Shown here: positions 33,464-41,846 of the stretch, in pieces
Layout: each line of letters opens with the position of its first letter
Numbering within the stretch: position 1 is the first letter of the stretch
Source: Pedobacter sp. SYP-B3415
GTDB taxonomy: Bacteria > Bacteroidota > Bacteroidia > Sphingobacteriales > Sphingobacteriaceae
Direction of reading: 5' to 3'
NCBI RefSeq assembly: GCF_004138205.1
Contig: NZ_RXNQ01000037.1
Location: 62,001 to 126,000 of the forward strand
DNA length: 64,000 nt
The notes under the pieces: model-generated
What the model was told of the DNA's origin: nothing
The model's input: only the letters and a program-made list of their open reading frames with translations
The model's database searches: none
Program-made: the position numbers and the translations under genes

Positions 33464-35122
33464 TTAACGCGTAATCTTTAACAACACAAACGTCTCCAAC
33501 GTACCGGGCCTGGTTGAAGCATTTAAAAACTTTGGTTTCAGTCGGGTAATGTGATACCTCTCAAAGGTCTGCAACGGCACCGCAGCAAAACGTTCTTCGA
33601 GTTCCTGAGCAGCCGCCTGATCAGCGTAAACAATCAGCGGACCATTCTGTAACATCCCATCAAGTGCTTCGGGTGTCTCAGCACGCGCAACAAGCCCGGG
33701 ATGATAAAACTCAAAAGCATAGGCATTCATCAATTGCCTGTAAATAACCGGCCGACCCTTCAAGCCCTTTGCGGCACTCCACTTTGCAGCCTGCATTCCT
33801 GCCTGGTATTTTAACAGCGCCGGATAAAAAAAGAAATTGACAAACACCAGGAACAAAAGCGAAAAGCTTACAGCCGACCACACCAAACTGCTTTGCCTTG
33901 GTTCTCTTCCTTTCCAACACATCAGGATGATCGCGAGTGCGGTCAGAACATAAAAAATTCCCGCATTTGGTACTTTGAAAAAGAAAATGATGACTGCCAG
34001 TAAAACTGATGCCAGCAAACATATGCTGATTTGAACGGCTCGCCAGATCAAAAGCCCTTTATAATTTAATTGACCAAGATATGCAGCAGTAAGAATTGCA
34101 AACTGGGGAAAAACAAGTATGATGTAATGCGGCAACTGAAACTTCGAAAACGAGAAGATCAGGAAGGTAAGTCCGGCGACAATAAAAATGACCGAGCTGC
34201 GCGACATGCCCTGCTTAACCCGCAGCAGAAAATAGCCTGCAGCAGTAAAGAGCAATAATGACCAGGGCAGAAATGCCCAGAGGCTGGTATGTATAAAAAA
34301 TGAGATATCGCCCTTTCCTTTGATCGGACCGCTGTTAAAAAAGCGGCCAAACTGACTATCCCAAAAAAAGAAGCGGATGCCCGATACGCCGGTTTTGCCA
34401 AAAACTACTTTTTCAGGATGCAGATCGAACTGCCGGTAAAGACACCATAGTTCAGGTCCGATGAATATAAAGATCAGTGCAATTGCCAGCCACCAGCGTA
34501 GTTTGAGTATCATACGCCAATGGCCAGAAAACAGCCAGTACAGAATAAATCCGCCAAAAAGCGGCATAAGTACAAATATGCCTTTTGTCATGACCGCCAG
34601 GGCCGCCATAAATGAACCGGCTATAATATGTGTCAGCCATCTGCCTTCCTGAGCATGATAGTAATGATACAAAGCGGCCAGGCAAAAGGTAGTCAGGTAG
34701 ACCTCGGCCCGGACATCAAAATTACATAAGATAAGATGCAGGGCAGAAAAATAAATCAGTGCAGCAAGTAATGCTGTCTGCCTGTTGTAAAGCCCGGCAG
34801 TTAGCTTGTAAAGGTAGCCAAGGCCCAGCAAACCGACCAGAAACGATGGCAATTTATAAGAAAACGCGTTGATACCAAATACTTTGAATGAGGCAGCTGC
34901 AAGCCAGAATGGCAAATGCGGCTTATCCAGCCAGTCGCCGCCATTGCCATAAAGGTTTATCCAATCGTTACGGAGCACGATGTTTTTTGCAATTGAGGCA
35001 TAAAGCGCTGCATCAGGCTCCATAACCGGACCGGCAATCCCCGCCGCGCCCAGCAGAATCAGCAGTCCGAGCAAATACAACATTACTTTTTCAGAAGGCA
35101 TAGCAAGAATTTGATCGGCCAA
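33464..35122 (-). CDS. GT39-like (ArnT/PMT family) membrane glycosyltransferase
   Basis: This 552-residue integral membrane protein has about 11 hydrophobic helices and the ArnT/PMT periplasmic-loop signature: GPVMEPDAALYASIAKNIVLRNDWINLYGNGGDWLDKPHLPFWLAA, including the acidic residues (EPD and DKP) that bind the lipid-linked sugar donor. It probably transfers a sugar from a polyprenyl-phosphate carrier to lipid A or another cell-envelope acceptor. It has a probable -7 box at 35162-35169 and is followed without gap by the GtrA gene. Confidence 0.87.
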   Translation of the reverse strand: MADQILAMPSEKVMLYLLGLLILLGAAGIAGPVMEPDAALYASIAKNIVLRNDWINLYGNGGDWLDKPHLPFWLAAASFKVFGINAFSYKLPSFLVGLLGLGYLYKLTAGLYNRQTALLAALIYFSALHLILCNFDVRAEVYLTTFCLAALYHYYHAQEGRWLTHIIAGSFMAALAVMTKGIFVLMPLFGGFILYWLFSGHWRMILKLRWWLAIALIFIFIGPELWCLYRQFDLHPEKVVFGKTGVSGIRFFFWDSQFGRFFNSGPIKGKGDISFFIHTSLWAFLPWSLLLFTAAGYFLLRVKQGMSRSSVIFIVAGLTFLIFSFSKFQLPHYIILVFPQFAILTAAYLGQLNYKGLLIWRAVQISICLLASVLLAVIIFFFKVPNAGIFYVLTALAIILMCWKGREPRQSSLVWSAVSFSLLFLVFVNFFFYPALLKYQAGMQAAKWSAAKGLKGRPVIYRQLMNAYAFEFYHPGLVARAETPEALDGMLQNGPLIVYADQAAAQELEERFAAVPLQTFERYHITRLKPKFLNASTRPGTLETFVLLKITR

Positions 35123-35161
35123 AAATCAGCATAATTTTAACGGAACAGAAATTAATGTACG

Positions 35162-35169
35162 CAAAGCTA
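35162..35169 (-). promoter_or_regulatory. Bacteroidota -7 box of the GT39/GtrA operon
   Basis: On the - strand this reads TAGCTTTG, matching TAnnTTTG, 40 bases before the ATG at 35122. Confidence 0.55.
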
Positions 35170-35187
35170 TATAACCGCTCATTTTTG

Positions 35188-35195
35188 TAACTTTA
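35188..35195 (+). promoter_or_regulatory. Near-consensus -7 box of the microprotein/pdxJ unit
   Basis: TAACTTTA differs from TAnnTTTG only at the last base and lies nine bases before the ATG at 35204, which would leave an almost leaderless transcript. Confidence 0.45.
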
Positions 35196-35203
35196 GCGGC
35201 ATC

Positions 35204-35323
35204 ATGAACAAAGAAAAGCTCATTTTCTGGTTCAAGAGGGTCGGCATTGCCGGTTTTCTTTTTTTTCTGATCAAAGGCCTGATCTGGCTCGTCGTTATCT
35301 ATTACCTCGGAAGCAAAATTTAA
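35204..35323 (+). CDS. 39-residue membrane microprotein upstream of pdxJ
   Basis: ATG at 35204 to TAA at 35321-35323 encodes 39 residues: a charged start (MNKEKLIFWFKRVG) followed by one hydrophobic helix (about 15-34; FLFFLIKGLIWLVVIYYL) and a short tail GSKI. The arrangement is that of a small single-pass membrane protein with the basic side inside. It lies 17 bases before pdxJ and behind a -7 box, so it is probably transcribed with pdxJ. I recognise no family. Evidence is the reading frame, the hydrophobic pattern and the position. Confidence 0.55.
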   Translation: MNKEKLIFWFKRVGIAGFLFFLIKGLIWLVVIYYLGSKI

Positions 35324-35340
35324 GGCCCCTACTCTGGCAT

Positions 35341-36072
35341 ATGACTACGAAACTCTCCGTTAACATCAATAAAATCGCTACCCTGCGAAACAGCCGTGGA
35401 GGCAACAACCCCGATCTTGTAAAAGTCGCGTTAGACTGCGAAACATTCGGTGCACAAGGTATCACCGTGCACCCGCGTCCTGACGAGCGCCATATCCGCT
35501 ATCAGGATGTTTACGATCTGAAAGCAGCAATCTCAACCGAATTCAACATTGAAGGCAATTGCCGTGAAAAGAAATTTGTAGACCTGGTCTTAGCCAATAA
35601 GCCTGCCCAGGTAACGCTGGTACCCGATGCCGAAGGACAAATTACCTCCAACCACGGCTGGGATACTAGTAAACACGGCGACTACCTCCGGGAAATGGTC
35701 GATGTGTTTAAGAAAGCTGGAATCCGCGTCTCAATTTTCGTAGATCCTGTGGTTGAAATGATACAGGGTGCTGCTGAAACTGGTACAGACCGCATCGAGC
35801 TGTATACCGAGGCGTACGCACATAACTACTACGTATCAAGAGAGAAAGCTGTTCTGCCTTATGCGGCTGCCGCACGCCGGGCGCACGAACTGGGCCTTGG
35901 CCTGAACGCAGGGCATGACCTTGATCTCCATAACCTGCGCTTCTTTGCGCAACAGGTGCCCGGTCTGCTTGAGGTATCGATCGGCCATGCATTGATCTGT
36001 GATTCCCTGTATCTTGGTCTGGAAAATACGATTCAGCAATATTTGCATCAGCTGCACGAAAGCCAACATTAG
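35341..36072 (+). CDS. pdxJ: Pyridoxine 5'-phosphate synthase
   Basis: This 243-residue TIM-barrel enzyme makes pyridoxine 5'-phosphate from 1-deoxyxylulose 5-phosphate and 3-amino-2-oxopropyl phosphate. Marks: KLSVNINKIATLRNSRGGNNPD, ITVHPRPDERHIRYQDVYDL, EFNIEGNCREKKF, QVTLVPDAEGQITSNHGWD, VSIFVDPVVEMIQGAAETGTDRIELYTE, GLGLNAGHDLDLHNLRFF and VSIGHALICDSLYLGLE. The length is typical. pdxA is not in the window. Confidence 0.96.
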   Translation: MTTKLSVNINKIATLRNSRGGNNPDLVKVALDCETFGAQGITVHPRPDERHIRYQDVYDLKAAISTEFNIEGNCREKKFVDLVLANKPAQVTLVPDAEGQITSNHGWDTSKHGDYLREMVDVFKKAGIRVSIFVDPVVEMIQGAAETGTDRIELYTEAYAHNYYVSREKAVLPYAAAARRAHELGLGLNAGHDLDLHNLRFFAQQVPGLLEVSIGHALICDSLYLGLENTIQQYLHQLHESQH

Positions 36073-36178
36073 TCATATTCAAAGCTGGCCCGATGCTTGC
36101 CGTCGTGTTACGAATGCTGCCGGAACAGGCTTTCAGATTTTTTAACACACGTACAAGAATTATTTTATAAACGAAACT

Positions 36179-36742
36179 ATGAGAAAACTGCTCTTTTTGT
36201 TTTGCCTGCTGGCCCTGTTTGCTGCAACCGGCTGCGCAGATAAAGCTGTAATCAGCGAAAGCGATGCGGCAGATGCCGTTACTGATTACCTGGCTCGAAA
36301 TCCGGAATATGAGACGAGCAGGTTTGACTATGGCGAGATGAAGTTCAGCTCAAAGAAAGAGCGGGAAATGCTTAAAATCTATCAGGATCTCGCAGCCGGC
36401 GGACTGGTCGAGCTTAAGCCACTTGAGCAAAAGAAAAAGTTTTTGAGCAAAGACAGCGCCTACACGTATCTGGTAAGCCTGACTGACGAGGCCCGGCCAC
36501 TTGTTATGGAGCAGGCGCGCGACCGCGCAACCGTACGGGTTTTTCAATACCAGCTCGCCGATGACAAACCTGTCAGTTTTAAAAATGTGAGCAGCAGCCG
36601 TGCCGAAGTTACACTTTCATTAAAAAAGGTTCCAACGCCGTTTGCACCGATTGCAGACAGCAAAGCCCTCAACAGCACTTTCGTAAATAAGACCTATAAG
36701 CTCCGCTTTAGCAAGGATAATGGCTGGTCGGTAAAAAAATGA
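36179..36742 (+). CDS. Lipoprotein of unknown function
   Basis: This 187-residue protein has a lipoprotein signal (MRKLLFLFCLLALFAATGC, lipid-modified Cys19). The remainder is soluble, charged and without hydrophobic segments (EYETSRFDYGEMKFSSKKEREMLKIYQDLAAGGLVELK). I recognise no family. It lies 106 bases after pdxJ and 92 before gcvP, probably as its own unit. Confidence 0.75.
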   Translation: MRKLLFLFCLLALFAATGCADKAVISESDAADAVTDYLARNPEYETSRFDYGEMKFSSKKEREMLKIYQDLAAGGLVELKPLEQKKKFLSKDSAYTYLVSLTDEARPLVMEQARDRATVRVFQYQLADDKPVSFKNVSSSRAEVTLSLKKVPTPFAPIADSKALNSTFVNKTYKLRFSKDNGWSVKK

Positions 36743-36780
36743 CCTTTTACCATTAAAAACCATTCGTTTATCTAAGCCGC

Positions 36781-36800
36781 AGACATCAAAAAAAATGTCT
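36781..36800. promoter_or_regulatory. Inverted repeat in the gcvP promoter, possible operator
   Basis: AGACAT (36781-36786) and ATGTCT (36795-36800) flank eight A-rich bases and end nine bases before the -7 box of gcvP. A regulator bound here would cover the -33 region. Six-base arms are short, so chance is possible. Confidence 0.35.
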
Positions 36801-36808
36801 GAAATGCC

Positions 36809-36816
36809 TACCTTTG
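36809..36816 (+). promoter_or_regulatory. Bacteroidota -7 box of gcvP
   Basis: TACCTTTG matches TAnnTTTG, 18 bases before the ATG at 36835. An in-frame TTG at 36814 lies inside this box and cannot be the start. Confidence 0.65.
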
Positions 36817-36834
36817 CGCAAATTTATTGCAATC

Positions 36835-39711
36835 ATGGGCTTGAATATCCAATACAGGGAAGCATTTGAAAATAGGCACATCGCGCCGAACGAGGAACAG
36901 ACAGCAGAGATGCTGAATGTGATTGGGGTAGAATCGGTTGATACACTGATCGATCAGACCATCCCGGAGAAGATCCGGCTAAAAAATCAGCTGAATTTAC
37001 CGGCGGCAAAATCAGAAACCGCCTATCTTTCCGGCCTTAAACAAACATCCCTACTTAATAAGGTATTTAAAACCTTTATTGGTCAGGGCTATTATGACAC
37101 ACACACACCTGGTGTTATCCTCAGAAATGTGATGGAAAACCCGGGCTGGTATACACAATATACGCCCTACCAGGCAGAAATTGCCCAGGGAAGGTTGCAG
37201 GCGCTGCTGAACTTTCAAACCATGGTTATCGACCTGACAGGTATGGAAATTGCAAACGCCTCACTTCTCGACGAAGGAACAGCCGCTGCTGAAGCCATGT
37301 TTATGCAGTATAGCCTTCGCAAAAATCAGCAGGCAAACAAGTTTTTTGTTTCCGATCTCGTTTTCCCTCAAACGATCGACATCTTGAAAACCCGCGCGAA
37401 TCCGTATGGAATTGAGCTTGTTTTTGGTGACCACCAGACGTTCGAACCTACAGCAGAGTTTTTTGGCGCCGCCATTCAATATCCTGCCGGTAACGGTGAG
37501 GTTTTTGATTACTCAGATTTTGCATCACAGCTTCATGCGCAAAATATTAAGCTTACTGTTATCGCAGACCTGCTTAGCCTCACGCTTCTAACCCCTCCAG
37601 GTGAATGGGGTGCAGACATCGTAGTCGGCACGTCGCAGCGCTTTGGTATTCCTATGGGCTTTGGCGGGCCGCACGCTGCTTACTTTGCTACAAAAGAAGA
37701 ATATAAGCGCTCGATTCCGGGACGCATTATCGGCGTTACGATAGACAGCAATAATGACTATGCACTGCGCATGGCCTTGCAAACGCGCGAACAACACATT
37801 CGCCGCGATAAAGCCACATCTAACATTTGTACCGCCCAGGCGCTTCTGGCTATTATGGCAGGCTTTTATGCTGCCTACCATGGCCCGGCAGGCTTGAAAG
37901 CCATTGCTGAGCGTACACATGGCCTGGCCATCTCTCTCGCCGAAACCCTGACTAAACTTGGCTATAGGCAACTCAATCCTGTTTATTTTGATACGATCCG
38001 CTTTGACCTTGGCGACCTTGCGGGCCCCATCCACAAAGAGTGTCTTGATAATGAGATCAACCTGAACTATCAGGGATCTGTCGTTACCATTTCTTTTGAT
38101 GAAACATCGCTCTTCGAGGATGTAAAGACGCTCGCCCGTATCTTCGGAAAAGTAAAAGCGGTCGCTTCTGACCAGGTTGAGGTCGTTACAGAGGTAGAAA
38201 CGATTATTCCTGCAAATTTGCAGCGTGAGTCGGCTTACCTGACACACCCGGTTTTCAACTCTTATCATTCAGAGCATGAAATGCTGCGTTACATCAAGTC
38301 GCTTGAGGCAAAAGATCTTTCTTTGTGCCACTCAATGATCGCGCTTGGCTCATGTACCATGAAACTGAACGCAACTGCAGAAATGATTCCGGTTACCTGG
38401 TCGCACTTTGGCAGAATCCACCCCTTTGCGCCGTCAGATCAGGTTCTTGGTTACTATAATGTATTTAACGAACTGAACGCCTGGCTGAGTGAGATTACTG
38501 GTTTCGCAGCAATGAGTCTGCAGCCAAATGCCGGTGCGCAGGGAGAATATGCCGGTTTGATGGTTATCCGGGCCTACCACCAGGACCGCGGCAACCACCA
38601 CCGCAATGTGGCGCTCATTCCGGCTTCGGCGCATGGCACCAACCCCGCCTCAGCTGCAATGGCCGGAATGAAGATCGTTGTCGTTAAGTCGATGGAAAAC
38701 GGAAACATTGACGTTGAAGACCTCAAAGCCAAAGCAGAGCAATATAAAAACGAACTATCGTGCCTCATGGTCACCTATCCGTCGACGCACGGGGTATTCG
38801 AAGAGAGCATCATCGACATCTGCAACATCATCCATGAAAACGGTGGTCAGGTTTATATGGACGGTGCCAACATGAATGCGCAGGTTGGACTAACCAGCCC
38901 GGCAAACATCGGTGCAGACGTATGTCACCTGAACCTGCATAAAACATTTTGTATTCCTCACGGCGGCGGCGGCCCCGGCATGGGACCAATCGGCGTAGCA
39001 AAACACCTGGTTCCTTACCTGCCTGGTCATGCCGTTATTGACATCAACCAGGAAAAATCGATTCCGGCAGTCTCTTCGGCACCATGGGGATCAGCTTCTA
39101 TCCTGATCATTTCACACGCCTACATCGCCATGATGGGAGCCGAAGGCCTTACCAACGCTACCAGGTACGCCATTTTAAATGCCAATTACATGAAGGCCCG
39201 CCTGGAGAAACATTATCCGGTTCTATATTCGGGTGCAAACGGCCGTTGCGCGCATGAAATGATCCTCGATTGCCGTTCCTTCAAAAATGCAGGAATCGAA
39301 GTTACAGATATTGCGAAAAGGCTTATGGATTACGGATTCCATGCCCCAACGGTTTCCTTCCCGGTTGCCGGCACGCTGATGGTAGAACCTACAGAAAGCG
39401 AACCGAAACACGAGCTTGATCGTTTCTGCGATGCGCTGATTGCCATCAGGAATGAAATCGCTGATGTTGAAGCTGGAAAGGCAGACGCAAAAGACAATGC
39501 GCTGAAAAATGCACCGCATACCCAGGCTGTGATTACGGCCGATGACTGGAACCATACGTATAGCAGGCAGTCGGCGGCATTCCCGCTGGCTTACGTGGCT
39601 TCACGTAAGTTCTGGCCTTCCGTTGGCCGTGTTAACGATAGTTATGGCGACAGGTCGCTCGTGTGTGCCTGCCCACCACTAGAAAGTTATATTGAAGAAT
39701 CGGTTGCTTAG
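36835..39711 (+). CDS. gcvP: Glycine dehydrogenase (decarboxylating), P protein of the glycine cleavage system
   Basis: This 958-residue PLP enzyme decarboxylates glycine and passes the aminomethyl group to the lipoyl arm of GcvH. It is the fused form with two homologous halves. Lys703 in LHKTFCIPHGGGGPGMGPIGV binds PLP. Other marks are GYYDTHTPGVILRNVMENPGWYTQYTPYQAEIAQGR, LDEGTAAAEAM and the second-half SLCHSMIALGSCTMKLNATAEMIP. The start at 36835 (MGLNIQYREAF) is fixed by the -7 box upstream. gcvH is 20 kb away (56717), and gcvT is not in the window. Confidence 0.97.
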   Translation: MGLNIQYREAFENRHIAPNEEQTAEMLNVIGVESVDTLIDQTIPEKIRLKNQLNLPAAKSETAYLSGLKQTSLLNKVFKTFIGQGYYDTHTPGVILRNVMENPGWYTQYTPYQAEIAQGRLQALLNFQTMVIDLTGMEIANASLLDEGTAAAEAMFMQYSLRKNQQANKFFVSDLVFPQTIDILKTRANPYGIELVFGDHQTFEPTAEFFGAAIQYPAGNGEVFDYSDFASQLHAQNIKLTVIADLLSLTLLTPPGEWGADIVVGTSQRFGIPMGFGGPHAAYFATKEEYKRSIPGRIIGVTIDSNNDYALRMALQTREQHIRRDKATSNICTAQALLAIMAGFYAAYHGPAGLKAIAERTHGLAISLAETLTKLGYRQLNPVYFDTIRFDLGDLAGPIHKECLDNEINLNYQGSVVTISFDETSLFEDVKTLARIFGKVKAVASDQVEVVTEVETIIPANLQRESAYLTHPVFNSYHSEHEMLRYIKSLEAKDLSLCHSMIALGSCTMKLNATAEMIPVTWSHFGRIHPFAPSDQVLGYYNVFNELNAWLSEITGFAAMSLQPNAGAQGEYAGLMVIRAYHQDRGNHHRNVALIPASAHGTNPASAAMAGMKIVVVKSMENGNIDVEDLKAKAEQYKNELSCLMVTYPSTHGVFEESIIDICNIIHENGGQVYMDGANMNAQVGLTSPANIGADVCHLNLHKTFCIPHGGGGPGMGPIGVAKHLVPYLPGHAVIDINQEKSIPAVSSAPWGSASILIISHAYIAMMGAEGLTNATRYAILNANYMKARLEKHYPVLYSGANGRCAHEMILDCRSFKNAGIEVTDIAKRLMDYGFHAPTVSFPVAGTLMVEPTESEPKHELDRFCDALIAIRNEIADVEAGKADAKDNALKNAPHTQAVITADDWNHTYSRQSAAFPLAYVASRKFWPSVGRVNDSYGDRSLVCACPPLESYIEESVA

Positions 39712-39728
39712 ACCCACCCGTTCACTGA

Positions 39729-39760
39729 AGCCTGGTTGCACGTTGCAGCCAGGCTTTTTT
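39729..39760 (+). terminator. Intrinsic terminator of gcvP
   Basis: AGCCTGGTTGCA (39729-39740) pairs with TGCAGCCAGGCT (39744-39755) through one wobble pair and a 3-nt loop, followed by TTTTTT. Confidence 0.9.
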
Positions 39761-39879
39761 TGTTACCGCCCCGCCCCGCAGGTAATCATAAAAATACCTT
39801 TAAAGAAAAATTAAAATTCCATGGCAGAAATACGCTGTTTTTTTCTGTACTTCGCTGCATTGGTCTAAATAAAGATAAA

Positions 39880-40464
39880 ATGAAATCAACAATCAGTACA
39901 GTTCTCATGCTGGCATTCATCGCAGTGATGACAGCCTTCAAGCCGGCGCCCGTAGTTTACAAAGTAGACACACAAAAATCGACCCTTACCTGGATCGGTA
40001 AGAAGGTAAGCGGATCTCATAATGGCACAATTGCTCTTCAGTCCGGCTCCCTGAACTTCAACGGTAAAAAGCTAAACGGCGGTAATTTCACCATCGACAT
40101 GGCCAGCATCAAAGATGCAGACAAAAGCGCCCGTCTGGAAGGCCACCTGAAAGCCGATGACTTCTTTGGTTCGGCAAAATACCCAACCTCTACCTTTGTG
40201 ATAAAAAAAGTGAGCGATGCAGGAGCAGGCAAAGTAAACGTAAACGGCGATCTGACCATCAAAGGCAAAACCAACAGCATCAGCTTCCCGGCTACAATTG
40301 CCTGGGGTAGCGACGGATCGGTTACTGCAACCGCAGATAAAGTGATTGTTGACCGTACGAAATATGACATCAAATATGGTTCAAAGTCATTTTTCTCAGA
40401 TCTGGGCGATAAATTTATTTACGACGAATTCGAGCTTGCAGTGAAATTGGTTGCAAAAAAATAA
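39880..40464 (+). CDS. YceI-family secreted lipocalin-like protein
   Basis: From the ATG at 39880 this is 194 residues with a signal peptide (MKSTISTVLMLAFIAVMTAF) and a YceI domain. The family folds as a lipocalin and binds isoprenoid or fatty-amide lipids. Visible marks are YKVDTQKSTLTWIGKKVSG, KLNGGNFTIDMASIKDAD, LEGHLKADDFFGSAKYPTSTFVIKKV and the C-terminal VDRTKYDIKYGS. The longer reading frame upstream (from 39736) has no signal peptide and is rejected. It is a single-gene unit with its own terminator. Confidence 0.9.
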   Translation: MKSTISTVLMLAFIAVMTAFKPAPVVYKVDTQKSTLTWIGKKVSGSHNGTIALQSGSLNFNGKKLNGGNFTIDMASIKDADKSARLEGHLKADDFFGSAKYPTSTFVIKKVSDAGAGKVNVNGDLTIKGKTNSISFPATIAWGSDGSVTATADKVIVDRTKYDIKYGSKSFFSDLGDKFIYDEFELAVKLVAKK

Positions 40465-40480
40465 CTAGATTTATAAATGA

Positions 40481-40512
40481 GCAAAGCCAGTAAGATTTTG
40501 CTGGCTTTTTTT
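40481..40512 (+). terminator. Intrinsic terminator of the YceI gene
   Basis: AAAGCCAG (40483-40490) pairs with CTGGCTTT (40501-40508) over ten loop bases, followed by a T-run. Confidence 0.85.
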
Positions 40513-40604
40513 ATTTGCTTTTCTTTGCAACAAGCTTGATACACCGCAATTGTGTCAGCGCTGTTTTGCATTTTAGAGCTTTCTTGTTTAAACACACATA
40601 CGCA

Positions 40605-41006
40605 ATGGCCCGGTCAAAAATTAACCTTCTTGTAATTGATGACGATGACATCAACATTTTTATCATCAAAAAAATTGTTGAAAAAACAGGCTACGACGTA
40701 GACATGGTGTCGCAGGCCAATGGAAAACTGGCCATTGATTATCTTCAGGAAACGTTAGGTTCTGATCGGCCCTTTCCTGATCTCATACTCATCGATATCA
40801 ATATGCCTGTGCTGAATGGCTGGGAGTTTATAGAAGCTTACGAAAAGCTGAATATTGATAAAAATCCAGACATGTACCTGCTGTCGTCTTCAGTGTATGA
40901 AAATGACATCGAAAAAGCGAAAACCTATTCAATTGTAAACGGATTTATTTCGAAACCCCTGGCCATTGACCGGCTGAAAGAGCTTTTCGACGCGCTGGAA
41001 GAGTAA
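40605..41006 (+). CDS. Stand-alone response-regulator receiver protein (CheY-like)
   Basis: The protein starts at ATG 40605 (MARSKINLLVIDDDDIN) and has 133 residues, only a receiver domain. The acidic pocket is Asp12-Asp13 in VIDDDD, the phospho-acceptor Asp64 in LILIDINMPVLNGWEF, the switch Ser in LLSSSVYEND and the Lys in FISKPL. No output domain and no kinase gene are near, so the partner must be encoded elsewhere. The upstream in-frame ATG at 40515 is rejected because the 30 extra residues have no family match. Confidence 0.88.
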   Translation: MARSKINLLVIDDDDINIFIIKKIVEKTGYDVDMVSQANGKLAIDYLQETLGSDRPFPDLILIDINMPVLNGWEFIEAYEKLNIDKNPDMYLLSSSVYENDIEKAKTYSIVNGFISKPLAIDRLKELFDALEE

Positions 41007-41027
41007 ACGGCCATCCTGCCTGCGTAA

Positions 41028-41792
41028 TCAGCTGATTCTGAACGCCCCCTCAGACAACGATACATATCCCGTAGCCTTTGATTTACCGTGGTAGAACAGG
41101 CATTGCCAGTTCTCAGCGGCAGCCTTCCGGCCAAATTCCTCCCTCAGTTCCATAGCCCTGCGCCCGTCAAAATCATATTTGGCAATGAACTTTCGCTGCA
41201 GCTCTTCCGGTTCAGGTAAAACATCACCACCAAAAAAGACATACTCACCGCCATCTTCAAACAGAAACACCTGGTGATGAGGCGTATGTGCGCCGGTATG
41301 TTCGTAGGTAATACCCGGTGCCAGCGTTCCTGACCCCTCAATTATCGTGAGGTGCGCATTCCGCTGCAGGTATTCAAAAATGTCAACATGGTAAGAGGAG
41401 GATTTACCGGCGAAAGCGTTTTCCCACTCTCCCCGCTGCACAACGTATTCTGCATGCGGAAAACTCAGGTTTGTCTGGCCGTTCAGGTTGTGAATCATGC
41501 CCCCCGAGTGGTCGAAATGCAGGTGAGACATCAATACCATATCCACATCTTCCGGGTCAAACCCCGCGTTCCGGATATTCTGATGAAGGATCATCTCGCC
41601 CTGATCATTGCTATAACCCAGACCGGTATCACAAAGCAGCAGGTTATTTGAAGTTTTTATCAAAAAAGGCTGCACATGGATAAACAATGATGCAGGTCTG
41701 TCTTTCGGGTTATCCTTTTGAGGATCAAACGGAATGAACTTCTTGGTAGCATCGACAGAGTATGAACCTTCGTATAATGTGAAAACCTGCAC
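41028..41792 (-). CDS. MBL-fold metallo-hydrolase
   Basis: This 254-residue protein has the metallo-beta-lactamase fold with motif HLHFDH (His90, His92, Asp94, His95) in MSHLHFDHSGGMIHN. Further ligand positions are the His in YEHTGAHTPHHQVF and the Asp in VFFGGDVLPEP. The protein starts with GTG (41792). Family members include quorum-quenching lactonases and glyoxalase-like enzymes; no substrate can be read from the sequence. It is divergent from recJ, and its -7 box overlaps the recJ start codon. Confidence 0.85.
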   Translation of the reverse strand: MQVFTLYEGSYSVDATKKFIPFDPQKDNPKDRPASLFIHVQPFLIKTSNNLLLCDTGLGYSNDQGEMILHQNIRNAGFDPEDVDMVLMSHLHFDHSGGMIHNLNGQTNLSFPHAEYVVQRGEWENAFAGKSSSYHVDIFEYLQRNAHLTIIEGSGTLAPGITYEHTGAHTPHHQVFLFEDGGEYVFFGGDVLPEPEELQRKFIAKYDFDGRRAMELREEFGRKAAAENWQCLFYHGKSKATGYVSLSEGAFRIS

Positions 41793-41817
41793 AGAAATAT
41801 GGGTTATTAAAAAAATG

Positions 41818-41825
41818 TATATTTA
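41818..41825 (+). promoter_or_regulatory. Near-consensus -7 box of recJ
   Basis: TATATTTA differs from TAnnTTTG only in the last base and is 20 bases before the recJ ATG. Confidence 0.45.
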
Positions 41826-41838
41826 CGATTCTTCAAGA

Positions 41839-41846
41839 CAAAGATA
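41839..41846 (-). promoter_or_regulatory. Bacteroidota -7 box of the MBL-fold gene
   Basis: On the - strand this reads TATCTTTG, a full TAnnTTTG match, 46 bases upstream of the GTG start. It overlaps the first base of the recJ start codon. Confidence 0.6.

Noticed and set aside
36743..36834. Glycine riboswitch before gcvP
   Set aside because: The leader is too short and has no matching conserved core; only a palindrome is present.
39736..39879. Longer start for the YceI protein
   Set aside because: It runs through the spacer after the gcvP terminator and lacks a signal peptide at its N-terminus; ATG 39880 gives one.
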